Part shown: piece by piece, positions 4,251-5,894 of the stretch
Numbering within the stretch: the first letter of the stretch is position 1
Layout: each line of letters opens with the position of its first letter
Assembly (NCBI GenBank): GCA_002399505.1
Contig: DHDT01000027.1
Coordinates: 2,272-8,165 of the forward strand
Length of the DNA stretch: 5,894 nucleotides
From: Caryophanales bacterium UBA4869
GTDB taxonomy: Bacteria; Bacillota_I; Bacilli_A; RFN20; CAG-288
Reading direction: 5' to 3'
Position numbers and translations under genes: made by a program
Notes under the pieces: generated by a model
Databases searched by the model: none
What the model saw: only the letters and a program-made list of their open reading frames with translations
Told to the model about the DNA's origin: nothing

Positions 4251-5492
4251 ATGACTGAACAAGATGATTTTTCCAATGCTGATTTGATTCTCTTTAACAC
4301 CTGTGCCATCAGAGAAAATGCTGAGAATCACCTTTATGGTGAATTAGGCCAGGCTAAAGATGAATACAACAAGAACAAAGACCTGGTTATTGCCATAACC
4401 GGATGTGTGATGCAGGAAGAAGTCCCTGTCCGACATATCCTCGATCACTTCCCCTTTGTGTCTTTGATCTTCGGAACCAATAACCTTACCTCCTTCTATT
4501 CCCTCCTTGAGGACCATCTTGTCAACGACGAAGGCATTGTCGATGTCAGATCTGACTCCCTGACAGTCGAAGAAGGTCTGCCTTCATCGGTTGAGTCAAG
4601 AGCCTCCAAAGTCACGGCTTTTGTCAACATCATGTACGGATGCGACAAATTCTGCACTTACTGCATTGTTCCCTATACCCGTGGCAAAGAAAGATCAAGA
4701 AAAGCCGAAGATATCATATCGGAAGTCAAATGCCTCAAAGAAGAAGGCTATAAGCAGGTTACTCTTTTAGGTCAGAACGTTGACGCTTACGGCAAAGACT
4801 TCGGAAACGAATACGCTTTTGCCGGTCTTTTGGAAGAAGTCGCCAAGACTGGAATCGAAAGAATCAGATTCGTAACTCCTTATCCTTCCGATTTCCGTTT
4901 GGAAGTGTTTGACGTTATGGCAAAATACCCTAACATCATGCCCTATCTTCATCTGCCGGTTCAAAGCGGAAGCGATGACGTATTAAAGCGGATGAACAGA
5001 CGATACACCAGAGAACAATACCTGAATATCGTTCACGAACTGAGAAAACGTCTTCCTGATGTCTTCCTCTCTACTGATATCATTGTGGGATTCCCCAATG
5101 AAACCGACCAGGACTTTGAAGACACTCTCTCTTTAGTCAGAGAAGCCGACTATGATGCCGCCTATACTTTCATCTTCTCGCCCCGTCCCGGAACTCCGGC
5201 CTATAGAATGAAAGATGAGATTTCTTCTGACACCAAGCATGAAAGATTCGATCGTCTCAAAGACCTGATCGACTCTCAGACTGAGAAGAGATCAAAATCT
5301 TTTTTGGGAAAGGACGTCGAAGTCCTCTTCGAGACTGTCTCCAAGAAGGATTCTTCCATGATCAGCGGTTATGACCGCCATAACAAACTCGTTCACGTCA
5401 AAGGAACAGAAGAACTAATCGGTCAGATCAAAAAGGTCCATATAACCGAGTCTCGAACCTATTCTCTTTTAGGAGAAATCATCGATGAATGA
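4251..5492 (+). CDS. miaB: tRNA-2-methylthio-N6-dimethylallyladenosine synthase MiaB, main part after in-frame TGA
   Basis: MiaB is a radical-SAM methylthiotransferase that adds a methylthio group to i6A37 of tRNAs reading UNN codons, giving ms2i6A. In this 413-residue reading, NTCAIRENAEN (16-26) and TGCVMQEE (50-57) carry two auxiliary-cluster cysteines (C18, C52). YGCDKFCTYCIVPYTRGKERSR (129-150) holds the radical-SAM CxxxCxxC (C131, C135, C138). The SAM-domain barrel continues through LLGQNVDAYGKDF, HLPVQSGSDDVLKRMNR and STDIIVGFPNETD, and a TRAM domain for tRNA binding covers about 345-413. If translation really starts at ATG 4251, the product lacks the first cluster cysteine (in TYGCQ, upstream of the TGA) and should not work as a methylthiotransferase; no Shine-Dalgarno precedes this ATG. 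The frame is open from 4227, directly after the TGA. The rest of the protein is fully conserved, which argues for a recent lesion, an error or readthrough. The stop overlaps the next gene by 8 bases. Confidence 0.93.
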   Translation: MTEQDDFSNADLILFNTCAIRENAENHLYGELGQAKDEYNKNKDLVIAITGCVMQEEVPVRHILDHFPFVSLIFGTNNLTSFYSLLEDHLVNDEGIVDVRSDSLTVEEGLPSSVESRASKVTAFVNIMYGCDKFCTYCIVPYTRGKERSRKAEDIISEVKCLKEEGYKQVTLLGQNVDAYGKDFGNEYAFAGLLEEVAKTGIERIRFVTPYPSDFRLEVFDVMAKYPNIMPYLHLPVQSGSDDVLKRMNRRYTREQYLNIVHELRKRLPDVFLSTDIIVGFPNETDQDFEDTLSLVREADYDAAYTFIFSPRPGTPAYRMKDEISSDTKHERFDRLKDLIDSQTEKRSKSFLGKDVEVLFETVSKKDSSMISGYDRHNKLVHVKGTEELIGQIKKVHITESRTYSLLGEIIDE

Positions 5493-5793
5493 AGATGAAC
5501 TTCTTGAAGAGGCAAAAAAGCTTGTTCAGGACTTTCACACTCTCTCCTTAGTCGACATGTATTCAGTCACCAAAAAATCAATTGAAGAAGACGAAGACTT
5601 GCAGTCTCTTCTCAAAGACAGAAAAAGACTTCAGGCGACTATCAAGAAAGCCGATGATATAGAAAAAGACGCGATTATCCTTCAGTGTCAGAAGCTGAAA
5701 ATCCAATATGACGAAGACCCGAGAGTAATAAACCTCGAAGCTTACAGAAAAGAACTCATCTCTCTTTTGAAACCTCTGATCGATTTAAAATAG
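5485..5793 (+). CDS. YlbF/YmcA family protein (short)
   Basis: This 102-residue, all-helical, highly charged protein fits the YlbF/YmcA (Com_YlbF, DUF964) family. In B. subtilis YmcA and YlbF form the Y-complex with YaaT, which directs RNase Y to certain operon mRNAs and is needed for biofilm formation, competence and sporulation. Typical features are the N-terminal helix (ELLEEAKKLVQDF), the central EDEDLQSLLKDRKRLQATIKKAD and the C-terminal segment DPRVINLEAYRKELISLLKPL. Its position directly after miaB is that of ymcA, so it may be the ymcA orthologue, but it is shorter (B. subtilis YmcA is about 143 residues) and lacks the cysteine-containing tail. Its one cysteine (C68) makes a cysteine-bound Fe-S cluster of the Y-complex kind doubtful. 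ATG 5485 overlaps the miaB end (ATGAATGA) and AGGAG at 5470-5474 is its RBS, so translation is probably coupled to miaB. Confidence 0.8.
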   Translation: MNEDELLEEAKKLVQDFHTLSLVDMYSVTKKSIEEDEDLQSLLKDRKRLQATIKKADDIEKDAIILQCQKLKIQYDEDPRVINLEAYRKELISLLKPLIDLK

Positions 5794-5795
5794 CC

Positions 5796-5831
5796 AGAGC
5801 CTCGCTGACTTTTATAGCTGAGGCTTTTTTT
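5796..5831 (+). terminator. Intrinsic terminator after the YlbF-family gene
   Basis: AGCCTC (5798-5803) pairs with GAGGCT (5820-5825). GCT (5804-5806) with AGC (5816-5818) extends the stem after a bulged T5819, leaving a 9-base AT-rich loop. Seven T (5825-5831) follow. It begins a few bases after the TAG stop and closes the spoVS-miaB-ylbF transcript. Confidence 0.92.
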
Positions 5832-5875
5832 ATTGTTTTATGAAGTTTTTTTCTTTTATCAGCCATATTTTTTAG

Positions 5876-5894
5876 AGAAGGATAAACTAAAGTG
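5876..5894 (+). promoter_or_regulatory. Ribosome binding site and GTG start of the next gene (cut by window end)
   Basis: AGAAGGA (5876-5882) lies 9 bases before GTG 5892-5894, the last codon of the window. The spacing is the same as for rny. The stretch 5832-5875 between the terminator and this site is T-rich and probably holds a promoter, but I see no convincing -35/-10 pair. By synteny with B. subtilis (ymcA, cotE, mutS) the next gene may be mutS; no coding sequence is visible to test that. Confidence 0.45.

Noticed and set aside
4224..4270. Selenocysteine at the miaB TGA
   Set aside because: The position aligns with a hydrophobic residue, not a cysteine of either cluster, and I find no SECIS-like hairpin in the 40 bases downstream.
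4767..4964. Minus-strand open frame of 65 codons in miaB
   Set aside because: It lies opposite the conserved radical-SAM domain and shows no protein features of its own.
1..5894. Mobile element, CRISPR array, toxin-antitoxin or defence system
   Set aside because: No transposase, terminal inverted repeats, spaced repeats or such gene pairs are visible; gene order is that of a conserved housekeeping region.

Overview
The window is a chromosomal housekeeping segment of a low-to-moderate GC Firmicute. Gene order follows the recA-rny-ymdB-spoVS-miaB-ymcA(-mutS) neighbourhood of Bacillus subtilis, without tdh/kbl and with an acetyltransferase between recA and rny. Protein wording (RecA tail, MiaB 'TYGCQANVRDSE', short YlbF-type protein) suggests Erysipelotrichia or a nearby lineage on the Bacilli/Mollicutes side; this lineage call is inference from remembered family sequences. 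All genes are on the + strand. Stop codons are TAG (recA), TGA (GNAT), TAA (rny), TGA (ymdB), TAA (spoVS), TGA (miaB) and TAG (YlbF family). Every tryptophan I checked is TGG, so the standard bacterial code applies.

Layout: 1-345 C-terminal part of recA, closed by a strong intrinsic terminator (350-375). 411-995 a RimJ/RimL-type GNAT acetyltransferase with its own TATAAT box. 996-1219 a 224-base gap holding a probable rny promoter and a structured RNA leader, including a hairpin that pairs the GGG of the rny ribosome binding site. 1220-2782 RNase Y (rny) and, one base later, 2784-3578 the YmdB metallophosphoesterase; a terminator folds over the last codons and stop of ymdB. 3664-4026 a SpoVS/Alba-like protein with its own promoter and an acidic tail. 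4038-5492 miaB, the tRNA methylthiotransferase, broken by an in-frame TGA at codon 63 (4224-4226). 5485-5793 a short YlbF/YmcA-family protein overlapping the end of miaB, closed by a terminator at 5796-5831. The last bases carry a ribosome binding site and GTG that probably start the next gene.

Functional theme: RNase Y is the membrane-anchored endonuclease that initiates mRNA decay. YmdB is a phosphodiesterase that affects RNase Y-linked phenotypes in B. subtilis, and YlbF/YmcA proteins belong to the Y-complex that modulates RNase Y there. The segment therefore groups mRNA decay and its modulators with tRNA modification (MiaB) and DNA repair (RecA).

No defence system, mobile element or CRISPR array is visible. 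The observations most worth pursuing are the nonsense codon in miaB, the long terminator-like hairpin inside the miaB coding region about 50 bases before that codon, and the structured rny leader, which would suit autoregulation by RNase Y.
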